Assembly (NCBI RefSeq): GCF_918741295.1
Contig: NZ_CAKKNB010000001.1
Coordinates: 496,001 to 560,000 of the forward strand
Reading direction: 5' to 3'
Source: Aquabacterium sp. CECT 9606
GTDB lineage: Bacteria > Pseudomonadota > Gammaproteobacteria > Burkholderiales > Burkholderiaceae_C
Length of the DNA stretch: 64,000 nucleotides
Below, in pieces: positions 51,827-60,624 of this stretch; position 1 is the stretch's first letter, and the number at the start of each line of letters is the position of its first letter. Below the pieces are notes generated by a model. It was given only the letters and a program-made list of their open reading frames with translations, was not told the DNA's origin and made no database searches. Position numbers and translations under genes: made by a program.

Positions 51827-53878
51827 TCAGTGCTGGTCGCTGGCGGGTGCGTCGGTGGTCCAGCTCAGGTTCAGGTGGGCGCTCAACTGGGCCAGCAGGA
51901 TGGCCCGTTCAAAGGGCTTGGTCATGAAGCCATTGGCCCCGGCCTGCATGGCTTCAGTGCGGTCCGCGTTGGACGCGTTGGCTGACAGCGCGATGATCGG
52001 CAATGATTGGGTGGCGGGCGACTTCCGCAATTGCCGGATCGCCTCCAATCCATCCATCACCGGCATGGACAGGTCCATCAGGATCACATCCGGGGCGGCG
52101 GCCTGCACCTGGTCCAGGGCGGCCTGGCCATTGTTGGCCTCCACCGTGTCAAAACCCAGCGGCCTGAGCAGGTCGATCAGCATGGTGCGGTTGGCGGGCA
52201 CGTCGTCGGCAATCAGCACCTTGCGCCGTGGGCCGAGGTAGCCCGTGACAGCCGGCTGGGCGGCCGCGGCCGAGCCATTGCTGGGGGCGGGGTTCACCCA
52301 AGGCAGCTTCAGCTCGAACCAGAACAGGCTGCCGATGCCATCCTGGCTGTCGACATGCACTTCGCCACCCATCAGGCGCACCAGCTGGCGGCTGATGGCC
52401 AGGCCCAGGCCCGTGCCGCCGGACCGGCTGCGGGCATCACCGGCTTGCTCGAACGGCTCAAAAATGCGTTGCAGCTCACTGCCGCGGATGCCGGTACCCG
52501 TGTCCTGGACTTCAAATCGCAGGTCGATCTCTCGGGCCCGGGCGTCTCGGTTGACCACGGTGACACCCAGGCGCACCTGGCCCTTTTCGGTGAACTTGAC
52601 GGCGTTGCTCAAAAGATTGAGCAGGACTTGCCGCAAACGCTTCTCGTCGACTTCGACGGCGGCAGGCAGGTCTGGCGCGCATTCGAAATCAAAGCGCAGC
52701 GTCTTTTCCTCGGCCTTGATGCGGATGATGTCCACCAGACCGCTGAGGAAGGATTGGGGGTGTACCGCGGCGGGATACAGCTCGGTCTTGCCGGCCTCGA
52801 TGCGCGACAGGTCCAGGATGTCGATGATGAGCAGCAGCAAGTGCTCGCCACTGTTGTGGATGGTGTTCAGACCCATGACCTGGCGCTCGGTGAGCGACTT
52901 GTCCATCTTGAGGATCTGGGCGTAGCCCATGATGGCGTTGAGCGGCGTGCGCAGTTCGTGGCTCATGCGGGCCAGGAAGGCGCTCTTGGCGTCGTTGGCG
53001 ATTTCGGCGCGCTCCTTGGCCATGCGCAGCTCGGTGGTGCGGTCGCGCACCAGATCCTCCAGGTGCTCTCGGTGGCGTTGCACTTCTTCGCCGCGCTCTT
53101 GCAGCACCGAACTCATGCGGTTGAAGGCCTGGGCCATGGCCTGGATGTCTTGCGGGCCGTCAACCTCGGCACGCACATCGGCTTCACCCCGTTCGGTGCG
53201 TGCCATGGCCTTGGACAGGCTGTTCAAAGGCCGCGTGATGCGGGTGGCCAGGAAACGGATCCCGATCAGGAACAGGGCCGCGAAGAAGAAGGAGCTGGCC
53301 AGGTTCACGAAGAAGATGTTGGCCATCATGCGCGTCAGCGTGGCCTTGCTGTGCACCAGGCGCACCTGCCCCAGGAATTCGGTGGCGGGCGGCTCGACGT
53401 CAAAGGGTGATGCGGCCGGTTTGGTCCACACGGGTGCGACGAATTGCCAGGTGTCTTCGGTTTCGGCCTCAAGGTAGGCCTCGCGGGGGGGCGGCGATGG
53501 CAGCGCCTTGGTGGGCGATTCGGTGCCTGCCTTGCCCTTGGAGAGCAGCACGCCGCCATCGCTGGTGCGGATCTCGACGCGCAGCACATCGGGGTAGGCC
53601 AAGGTGGCGTTCACTGCGTCGTGGGCGTTGTCGGCCGAGGCGTAGAGCAGCGCCAATGTGCTTTGCGTGGCCAGGCTGGTGGCGATGCTCATGCTTTGCC
53701 GCATCAGCGTGTCGCGAATCTGGCGGCCGCCTTGCCAGGCGCTGGCCATGGACGAGAACAGGGCCATGCAGATCACACCGATGATGACGGCAATGCTGAG
53801 CTGGCGCTGGAAAGTCATCTGGCGCAGAAAGCCTGAAAGTCTGCGCTCAATGAACAACGGTTGAGTGTGACTGTTCAT
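51827..53878 (-). CDS. CHASE8-type membrane hybrid histidine kinase
   Basis: A 683-residue kinase with spans at about 27-48 and 187-207, and a periplasmic domain of about 140 residues between them that resembles CHASE8. HAMP follows (208-262). HisKA has H307 ([15 protein letters not shown]), the ATPase domain has GTGLGLAISRQL and the C-terminal receiver has VILMDLSMPVMDG. ATG 53878 is one base past the stop of the solute-binding protein, so the two are coupled. The binding protein may present its ligand to the periplasmic domain. Confidence 0.9.
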   Translation of the reverse strand: MNSHTQPLFIERRLSGFLRQMTFQRQLSIAVIIGVICMALFSSMASAWQGGRQIRDTLMRQSMSIATSLATQSTLALLYASADNAHDAVNATLAYPDVLRVEIRTSDGGVLLSKGKAGTESPTKALPSPPPREAYLEAETEDTWQFVAPVWTKPAASPFDVEPPATEFLGQVRLVHSKATLTRMMANIFFVNLASSFFFAALFLIGIRFLATRITRPLNSLSKAMARTERGEADVRAEVDGPQDIQAMAQAFNRMSSVLQERGEEVQRHREHLEDLVRDRTTELRMAKERAEIANDAKSAFLARMSHELRTPLNAIMGYAQILKMDKSLTERQVMGLNTIHNSGEHLLLLIIDILDLSRIEAGKTELYPAAVHPQSFLSGLVDIIRIKAEEKTLRFDFECAPDLPAAVEVDEKRLRQVLLNLLSNAVKFTEKGQVRLGVTVVNRDARAREIDLRFEVQDTGTGIRGSELQRIFEPFEQAGDARSRSGGTGLGLAISRQLVRLMGGEVHVDSQDGIGSLFWFELKLPWVNPAPSNGSAAAAQPAVTGYLGPRRKVLIADDVPANRTMLIDLLRPLGFDTVEANNGQAALDQVQAAAPDVILMDLSMPVMDGLEAIRQLRKSPATQSLPIIALSANASNADRTEAMQAGANGFMTKPFERAILLAQLSAHLNLSWTTDAPASDQH

Positions 53879-53879
53879 G

Positions 53880-54812
53880 TCAGGGCTCCGGGAAGACCAT
53901 GTCAAAGCGCTGTTGCAGGGCATTCAGGTTGATGCCCAGGTGATTGGCGGTTCGTGTGTTCACCGCCACCAGCACTTCCTTCAAGGGCCGCACACCGCGA
54001 ATGGCGGTGCCGGAAGAGACATACCCCATCGCCCAGCCGGCCAGTGCTTTGCCGAGTTCGACGTTGTTGGGGTAAAGCGAAAACAGGGCGCCGCGCTTGA
54101 CGTGGGCGGCGCTGCTGGAAAAGACGGCCAGATTGCGGTTCCAGGCCTCTTGCAGGACCAGGGGCAGCACGGCGGTCTCGTCCACCGTGGTGGAATCTTG
54201 TGGCAACCAGAACACATCGCGCTTGGGGTCGGCCGAGCTCAGACTGTCCTGGTACTGGCGGGTCGCGGTCTTGAGGTCATCGGCTTCAAAGGCCTGCAGC
54301 TCCAGGCCTTGCGCCTTGGCGGCCTCGCGTGCCAGCTTGATCAGCCAGGAGTTCTGGCGCGGATCGTAGACCACGATGACGCGCCGGGCCGAGGGCATCA
54401 GTGTTTTCAACTTGGCGAACAGCAAGGCAGGGTCGGGGGCCAGGCTGTGCACCGACAAGTTTTGCGCTTCGGATTCGGGCACCGACAGCACGCCGCCAGC
54501 GACGATCCCCAGCGTGCGGTCCAGGCCCGTGGCCACTTTGAGGCCGTTGCGGCCCAGGGCGATCACGGCGCGGATGTCTCGGCGTTTCAGCTCGTTGGAC
54601 AGGTCCTGGGTGTTGGGGCTGGCCCCCACCGGAAAGCTGGCCACGCGGCTTTTGGTCTGGTCTTCGATGCCACCGATGATGGTGGAGAACACGCTGCGGT
54701 AAGGCTCGCCGATGTCTGGGTAGATCACGGCGATGGCACGCGCGGCGTCATCCGATGCGGCGTGCGCCAAGGGCCACTGCCACAACATGACTGCCACAGT
54801 CATCCAACGCAC
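53880..54812 (-). CDS. ABC-type solute-binding protein, linked to a kinase
   Basis: A protein of about 310 residues with a signal peptide (WQWPLAHA) and a type I periplasmic binding fold resembling the ABC substrate-binding family (YrbB/LppX-like tests would be needed). Strand motifs include RAIAVIYPDIGEP, VIALGRNG and RRVIVVYDPRQN. No permease or ATPase gene is adjacent, so it likely serves a sensor role with the coupled kinase. The start is uncertain: GTG 54812 gives a good signal peptide, while ATG 54803 and TTG 54842 also exist. Confidence 0.75.
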   Translation of the reverse strand: MRWMTVAVMLWQWPLAHAASDDAARAIAVIYPDIGEPYRSVFSTIIGGIEDQTKSRVASFPVGASPNTQDLSNELKRRDIRAVIALGRNGLKVATGLDRTLGIVAGGVLSVPESEAQNLSVHSLAPDPALLFAKLKTLMPSARRVIVVYDPRQNSWLIKLAREAAKAQGLELQAFEADDLKTATRQYQDSLSSADPKRDVFWLPQDSTTVDETAVLPLVLQEAWNRNLAVFSSSAAHVKRGALFSLYPNNVELGKALAGWAMGYVSSGTAIRGVRPLKEVLVAVNTRTANHLGINLNALQQRFDMVFPEP

Positions 54813-55066
54813 GGCCACCCAAAATGCACGGCATGCAAACAAAACTGATGTCCTCCATCCGGGGCTTGGACCGAATGCGATAGCTTACCCAGTGTTTCAC
54901 GGTCGGCGTGGTCCGTGTCAGTGTTATCGGGATTTCGCGGCCACTTATCTCGGGGAGTGACCCGTGACGAGGGGGATGACGCCACACAACAGGCTAAGTA
55001 TCATTTTGTTACACGCCGCCGCTTTCAGTGTTTGGACTCCGGGTTGGCGTGGTTTGGACTAACACC

Positions 55067-56905
55067 GTGACCTTATCAGCAGTTGTATCCAGTGCGGATC
55101 CGTCCACGTCTGTCGAGGCGGCCAGCCTCATCGTCTCTTACCTGGAGGCCCTGGGCGTAGAGTATGTATTTGGCGTCCCAGGTGGCGCCATCGAACCTTT
55201 GTACAACGCGCTGGCCGTCAGTAGCCGGCGCGGTGGGCCCAGGCCGGTGCTGGCCCGGCATGAAGCCGGTGCGGCGTTCATGGCCGATGGCTACGCCCGC
55301 GAAACCGGGCGCCTGGGGGTGTGTTGCGCGACATCGGGTCCCGGCGCGACCAACCTGTTGACCGGCATCGCGTGTGCTTTTGACAACAGTGTGCCTTTGC
55401 TGGCGATCACGGGCCAACCGTCGCTGCCCTTGTTTGGCAAGCGCGCGCTGCAGGAGTCGTCTTGCACTGGGGTCAACACCGTGGGCATGCTTCAGCACTG
55501 CACCCGCTACAACACCTTGATTTCGCACGTGGACCAGTTGGAGAACAAGCTGGTGAGCGCCTTGATCCGCGCCTCTCAGCCCCCGCATGGGCCGGTGCAT
55601 TTGTCGATCCCTGTGGACTTGCTGCGCAGCCAGGTCGAGCAGCGCCTGTCGCCCGAGCACCTCAAGCGTTTGTTGGTCAAGCCGTCCTTGATCGATGAGG
55701 ACGCGATCCACACCTTGTTCGAGGCGGTTCAACGCAGCCGCAAGACGGTGCTGATCGTGGGCGGCGGTTGCGGCGAGGCCATCGACGCGATCATGCATTT
55801 CGCCGAGTTGACCGATTCATGCTTCGTGACCACGCCCGATGCCAAGGGCTTGATCAACCCGCACCATTACCTGTACCGGGGCGTGTTCGGTTTTGCCGGG
55901 CACCAGTCGGCGCACCAGGCTTTGAGCGACGGGGTCAGCCTGACCTTGGCCGTGGGCACCAGCCTGGGTGAGTGGACCAGCGGCGCCTGGAGCACCAGCG
56001 TGTTGAACCACCACCTGGTTCACATCGACTCGAACGATGAGCACTTGATGCGCTCGCCGATGGCGCAGCAGCATGTGCGTGGCCGAATTCGCTCGGTGTT
56101 CGAGCGCTTGCTGGACGTGATGCACATCGAGCAGGCCGCATTGGGCCTGCCCTGGAAGCCCTCGCGCGCCCACACCGACCTGGCCGAGGTTGTGGTGCGG
56201 GCGCCTGACAAGCGCGAAGACATGAGCTCGCCCATCAAGCCGCAGCGTTTGATGACCGAGCTGTCGAATCGCTTTCCACCCACCACCCGATTCATCGCCG
56301 ATGCGGGCAACAGCACGGCCTGGTCCATCCACTACCTGGAGCTGCGCAACCGCCGCATGGGCCTCGTCCCCGGCATGACGATGCCCGCGGCCAACTCGCC
56401 CACCATGCACTCGCCCTCGCGCCGTGGTGAGCGCCGGATGGACCACGCTGGCTGGTTGCGTGTGTTGATGGACTTTGCCCCGATGGGCTGGGCCATTGGG
56501 GCGGCCGTGGGCATCGCGCGGGGCAACCCCGATTACCCGGTGGTGTGCATCACCGGCGATGGCAGCTACCTGATGAACGGCCAGGAGATCACGGTGGCGG
56601 CGCAGGAGCAGCTGACCGTGATCTTCGTGGTGCTCAACGATGCGGCGCTGGGCATGGTCAAGCACGGGCAGCGCCTGGCGGGCGCCGAGCAGATCGCCTT
56701 TGAATTGCCACAGGTCGATTTCAGCTTGATGGCGCAATCCATGGGCATCGTGGGCCATGTGATCCGATCGCCCCAAGACTTCAATGACCTGGACATGGGG
56801 CAGATCCTGAACCGCAAGGGCCCCACCTTGCTGGACGTGCGCATCGATCCCGAAGAGGTGCCACCCATGGGCTTGCGCATGCAGACACTGGACACCGCCC
56901 CATGA
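55067..56905 (+). CDS. Thiamine-diphosphate-dependent enzyme (acetolactate-synthase-like)
   Basis: A 612-residue ThDP enzyme. The catalytic Glu is in RHEAGAAFMADGYAR, and the metal/ThDP motif begins GDGSYLMNG (about 496) and runs to VVLND. The LGMVKHGQ segment follows the acetolactate synthase pattern. It would decarboxylate a 2-oxo acid and transfer or release the acyl group. No regulatory (IlvN-like) subunit is adjacent. The start is uncertain: GTG 55067 is preferred, GTG 55028 possible. It overlaps the next gene as ATGA. Confidence 0.8.
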   Translation: MTLSAVVSSADPSTSVEAASLIVSYLEALGVEYVFGVPGGAIEPLYNALAVSSRRGGPRPVLARHEAGAAFMADGYARETGRLGVCCATSGPGATNLLTGIACAFDNSVPLLAITGQPSLPLFGKRALQESSCTGVNTVGMLQHCTRYNTLISHVDQLENKLVSALIRASQPPHGPVHLSIPVDLLRSQVEQRLSPEHLKRLLVKPSLIDEDAIHTLFEAVQRSRKTVLIVGGGCGEAIDAIMHFAELTDSCFVTTPDAKGLINPHHYLYRGVFGFAGHQSAHQALSDGVSLTLAVGTSLGEWTSGAWSTSVLNHHLVHIDSNDEHLMRSPMAQQHVRGRIRSVFERLLDVMHIEQAALGLPWKPSRAHTDLAEVVVRAPDKREDMSSPIKPQRLMTELSNRFPPTTRFIADAGNSTAWSIHYLELRNRRMGLVPGMTMPAANSPTMHSPSRRGERRMDHAGWLRVLMDFAPMGWAIGAAVGIARGNPDYPVVCITGDGSYLMNGQEITVAAQEQLTVIFVVLNDAALGMVKHGQRLAGAEQIAFELPQVDFSLMAQSMGIVGHVIRSPQDFNDLDMGQILNRKGPTLLDVRIDPEEVPPMGLRMQTLDTAP

Positions 56906-57708
56906 GCGTCTCGCCCATCCACACTCGGATTTGGCTGGAAGAGCCCGAGGCCGACAACCCCTTCGCGACCCGCGCGGCCCATTGCCACGGCTACGACGTG
57001 TATGGCCAGATGCTGGGCCGGGCGCGCTGGGCCGACATGGTCTACCTGCTGTTCCGTGGCGAGGCACCATCGGCCCGGCAAGCCCAGTTGTTCGATGCGC
57101 TGGCGGTGGCTCTGGCCAATCCGGGGCCGCGTGATCCGGCGGTGCACGCGGCCATGTGTGGCGGTGTGGGTGGATCGACTGCCGCGGCCAGCCTGATCGC
57201 GGCCCTGGCCGTGGGTGCGGGACAGAGCGGGGGCGCGCGCGAGGTGTTCCTGGCCATGCGCGACTGGGCCGATTGCGGCACCGCCTTGAGCGCCTGGCAG
57301 CGGCGCATCGCCCAGCCGCCTGTGCTGCCTGATGACGTGTGGCCGGTGCAAGAGCATCCTGCGGGCTTCGACCCCAATGGCTTGCGCACACCCACGGTGG
57401 TGATGCAGACCTTGGCGGCGCTGGCCTCTTTGAGCACGGGCGCTTGCCTGCCCTGGTTGAGCCAGCACCTGGCCGAGCTGGAGGCGGCGGCTGGCTTGCC
57501 TTTGAGCATGACCGGTGTGGCCGCGGCCGCTTTGGTGGACCTGGGCTTTGGCCCCGAAGAGGGCGAGATGCTCCACCTGCTGTTGCGCCTGCCGGGTTCG
57601 GCGGTGCATGCCCTGGAGCAATGGCGTTATGGTTTCAAGCGGTTTCCCTTTTACCCCGTGGAGCTGCAGGACGACCCGGCGCACCCCACCAGCCAGGAGG
57701 CCGCATGA
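56902..57708 (+). CDS. Citryl-CoA lyase-like protein, first paralogue
   Basis: A 268-residue protein of the citrate synthase superfamily, in the short citryl-CoA lyase form. Matching segments are GYDVYGQMLGRARWADMVYL and LPLSMTGVAAAALVDLGFG. The family makes or cleaves citryl-CoA or related tertiary alcohols. It is more Ala/Gly-rich and less conserved than the next gene and may be a degenerate partner. It overlaps neighbours by ATGA on both sides, consistent with a complex of fixed stoichiometry. Confidence 0.7.
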   Translation: MSVSPIHTRIWLEEPEADNPFATRAAHCHGYDVYGQMLGRARWADMVYLLFRGEAPSARQAQLFDALAVALANPGPRDPAVHAAMCGGVGGSTAAASLIAALAVGAGQSGGAREVFLAMRDWADCGTALSAWQRRIAQPPVLPDDVWPVQEHPAGFDPNGLRTPTVVMQTLAALASLSTGACLPWLSQHLAELEAAAGLPLSMTGVAAAALVDLGFGPEEGEMLHLLLRLPGSAVHALEQWRYGFKRFPFYPVELQDDPAHPTSQEAA

Positions 57709-58511
57709 ACGGGCCTGAACGTTTGCGACAAGCCGCGGGCAAGTTGACCACCAAGGTGGGCGCGGCCTTCCCCGGCCAGCGAGCGGTGTTCCGTGGCCAC
57801 GACCTGCACACCGGCTTTGAAGAGAACATGGGTTGGTTTGACCTGTGCGCTTTCGGCATCAATGGGCGGCGCCTGCGGCCCGAGCAGTTGCAGGTGCTGG
57901 AGGCCATCTGGGTCTGGACCAGCTACCCCGACGCGCGGATCTGGAACAACCGCGTGGCCGGGCTGGGCGGCACGACCCGCACCACGCCGGTCCTGGCCAT
58001 GAGCGCCGCGCAAGCGGTGTCCGAGGCCACCATCTACGGGCGGCGCAATGAGTTCAAGGCCTTGGCTTTTTTCAAGCGCACGCACGATGAAATGCAGGCG
58101 GGTTCGACCTTGGGTGAGTGCATCGACCGGCACTTGCAGCACCAGGGCAAACTGGCCGGTTATGGCCGCCCCCTGGCCTCGCGTGATGAGCGCATCGAGC
58201 CGACCATGGCCCTGGCCCGCAAGCTGGGCGTGGGCGATGGACCGCATGTCACTTTGGCCTTTGAGGTGGAGCGCTACCTGGCCTCGGCGGGCAAGCCGCT
58301 GAGCATGAATTTTGGCGCGCTGGTGTCGGCCTTTGGCGCGGACTTTGGCTTTTCGCCCCGGGACTACAACCTGCTGTACTTTCCAGTGTTCCTGGCGGGC
58401 ATGCAGCCTTGCTATGTCGAGGCGGTTGAAAAACCGCCTGGCACCTTGTTCCCGACTTCGTGCGCCGATGTTTGCTACGAGGGCGTGGCCCGCCGGACTT
58501 GGCCGGCTTAG
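57705..58511 (+). CDS. Citryl-CoA lyase-like protein, second paralogue
   Basis: A 268-residue citrate synthase superfamily protein, closer to citryl-CoA lyases. It shows the GINGRRLRPEQLQVLEAIWV block, GGTTRTTP, SEATIYGRRNEF and PLSMNFGALVSAFG. It aligns along its whole length with the preceding gene, so the two are diverged paralogues and not halves of one split gene. ATG 57705 overlaps the preceding stop. The catalytic Asp region is hard to place (VERY in place of the VDF of citrate synthase). The substrate is unknown. Confidence 0.78.
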   Translation: MNGPERLRQAAGKLTTKVGAAFPGQRAVFRGHDLHTGFEENMGWFDLCAFGINGRRLRPEQLQVLEAIWVWTSYPDARIWNNRVAGLGGTTRTTPVLAMSAAQAVSEATIYGRRNEFKALAFFKRTHDEMQAGSTLGECIDRHLQHQGKLAGYGRPLASRDERIEPTMALARKLGVGDGPHVTLAFEVERYLASAGKPLSMNFGALVSAFGADFGFSPRDYNLLYFPVFLAGMQPCYVEAVEKPPGTLFPTSCADVCYEGVARRTWPA

Positions 58512-60505
58512 TCTTGCCGCGGGGCCCGAGGGCCGGCTCGTGTGGTCAGAGCCAATGCGGCGATGAGTGCCGCCAACAGACCGAGCAAGGTGTCGTCATC
58601 CAGGGCGCCGCCACCACCCCCACCCCCGCTGCCGGTGGACAAGGCGGCGGTGGCCGTGGGCGTGACCACGTCGATGGTCTGCGATGTGGTGGATGTGGCG
58701 TTCAGGTCGTCGGTGATGGTGAGGCTCACCGTGAAGCGGCCCAGTGCGCTGGGTGTGACCGAGATGCTGCTGCCCGTGGACGACGTGAGTGGCGTGACGA
58801 TGCCGCCGCCATCCACCAAGGTCCATTGGTAGGACGCGATGCTGCGGCCGCTGGCCACCCAGGAGTTGGTGGCGCTGAGCGTCAAGGGCTGGGCGGGCGC
58901 CGCACCTGTTTTGGAAAAATCGATCTGAGCTTGCAGGCCGGCGTTGATCGCGGCCAAGGCGGCGCCCGCGTCCAGCATGCCCGCGCCACAGGTGGCGGTG
59001 GTGCAATAGCACTGGGCCTGCTCGGTAGACGAGGGTGCGGCGCAACGCGGCACCGTGCTGCTGCCGCCATCACCGTTGTCACCGCCCGTGGTGGGAAACG
59101 CGCGGGCCGAACCCATCAGGATGGCGCGGATGGCCGTTGGCGTGAGCGCGGGGTTGGCCGACAGCATCAGGCCAATCGTGCCCGACACCAAGGGCGCGGA
59201 GAAACTGGTGCCCAGTGAGGTGTAGTAACTGTTGGTGTAGATGGCGCTGGCCGTGATCGGGGTGGTCGTGCCTGCGTTGCTGGTCGTCAGGATCGGGTAC
59301 AGGCAGGGCTGGTTCGACAAGGTGTTGACGCAGTTGCCGGCCGGTGCGCTGATGGTGATCTCGGGCCCCAGGTCGGAGTAGCCGACTTTGGTTCCCGCGT
59401 GCCGCAGTCCGGCCACACCGATGACACCAGGGCAGTTGGCCGGCACCGTGACGCCCAGGCCGCTGTTGCCCGCCGAGGCCACCACCGTCACGCCCAGGTT
59501 GGCCAATTGGCCGAGCGTGTCGAGGTAAGCCTGGGTACAGGCACCGCCACCGCCCAAGCTCAGGTTGATGACCTTGGCCGGGTTGGGGTTGGCGGGCGCG
59601 CCCGACACACCGATGCCGGCGGCCCAGAGCATGCCGGCCATGATGTCGGAGTCGTAACCACCGCACTTGCCCAGCACCCGCACGGGCAAGACGCGCACAT
59701 TGCGGCCCACGCTGGCCATGCCGGTGGCATTGTTGGTGAGCGCCCCGATGAGGCCGGCTGTCTGCGTGCCGTGCCAGGTGCTGTTCTCGGCCGCCAGGTT
59801 GTTGCTGCCATCGCGGCCGCAGCCGGCAAATTGGCCACTGCCCGTTGTTTCTGCATAGGTGATCCAGTCGCCCGGGTCAGAGGCATCGGCATCGCGGCCA
59901 TTGCCGTCGTTGGCCATGCCCACGTTGGTGACCATGTCGTAGCCCGGCAGCAGGTTGGCAGTCAGGTCGGGGTGGTCGTAGCGGATGCCGGTGTCCAGCA
60001 CGGCCACCACCACGCTGCTGTTGCCAGGCGTGATGGCCCAGGCAGGCTCCACGTTGATCGGTGACTGCAGGGTGCCAGTGGGTGCGCGCAGGTACCACTG
60101 GCCGGCCGTGGGCGTGAAGCCCGACAAGCTGTCGCCATACAGGGGGTCATTGGGCGCGGTCAGCCGAAATCGCTTGTGGTCAACCACGGCATATTCAACA
60201 TCGGACTCTTGCGCGAGCCGGGCAGCCAATTGCGCCGAACTGAGGCCATCGGCGAGCACGACCTGGGTTCGGCTGCTCAAACCAGGGCCATCGCGCAGGC
60301 TGCGGCCAATGCGCTGGCCCAAGGAGGCGGCATGCTCCGCCCGCTGCGGCGTGGCGGACTGGGCCTGCGCGCGCATGAGCGTGGAGCCGGCCTTGAATTT
60401 CACAATCACGCGGGCGCCATCGTCGGCCGCCAGGGCCAGGGAGGCGGGCACTGTCACCAGCAAGGCGATGACAGCAGGCAAGGCAAGGCGGCGCAGGAAG
60501 CTCAT
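58508..60505 (-). CDS. Secreted subtilisin-family protease with sorting-type C-terminus
   Basis: A 665-residue S8 protease. A signal peptide (to about residue 27) and a propeptide-like N-domain precede the catalytic domain with D171 (VLDTGIRYDHPDL), H245 (STWHGTQTAG) and S434 (GTSFSAPLVSG). A PKD-like Ig domain follows (about 550-620). The C-terminus has a Gly run (SGGGGGGG), then Asp residues, a hydrophobic span and a basic end, the three-part form of GlyGly-CTERM-like sorting tails that are cleaved by rhomboid-type or exosortase-type enzymes. No such enzyme is in the window. Confidence 0.9.
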   Translation of the reverse strand: MSFLRRLALPAVIALLVTVPASLALAADDGARVIVKFKAGSTLMRAQAQSATPQRAEHAASLGQRIGRSLRDGPGLSSRTQVVLADGLSSAQLAARLAQESDVEYAVVDHKRFRLTAPNDPLYGDSLSGFTPTAGQWYLRAPTGTLQSPINVEPAWAITPGNSSVVVAVLDTGIRYDHPDLTANLLPGYDMVTNVGMANDGNGRDADASDPGDWITYAETTGSGQFAGCGRDGSNNLAAENSTWHGTQTAGLIGALTNNATGMASVGRNVRVLPVRVLGKCGGYDSDIMAGMLWAAGIGVSGAPANPNPAKVINLSLGGGGACTQAYLDTLGQLANLGVTVVASAGNSGLGVTVPANCPGVIGVAGLRHAGTKVGYSDLGPEITISAPAGNCVNTLSNQPCLYPILTTSNAGTTTPITASAIYTNSYYTSLGTSFSAPLVSGTIGLMLSANPALTPTAIRAILMGSARAFPTTGGDNGDGGSSTVPRCAAPSSTEQAQCYCTTATCGAGMLDAGAALAAINAGLQAQIDFSKTGAAPAQPLTLSATNSWVASGRSIASYQWTLVDGGGIVTPLTSSTGSSISVTPSALGRFTVSLTITDDLNATSTTSQTIDVVTPTATAALSTGSGGGGGGGALDDDTLLGLLAALIAALALTTRAGPRAPRQD

Positions 60506-60624
60506 CGATTCAGTTTACGGATCAAGAGTGCACACAAAGGGCGCATTCGGGTGCTGATCCGAGCCTATTTCCGGGCCAAAGGGGCCACACTGGGCACAAA
60601 ACCTGCAACGACAGGAGTCGAACC

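Noticed and set aside
56902-58511. Two adjacent citrate-synthase-like genes considered as one gene split by a frameshift
   Set aside because: Each is about 268 codons with its own start, and they align with each other along their full length, so they are paralogues.
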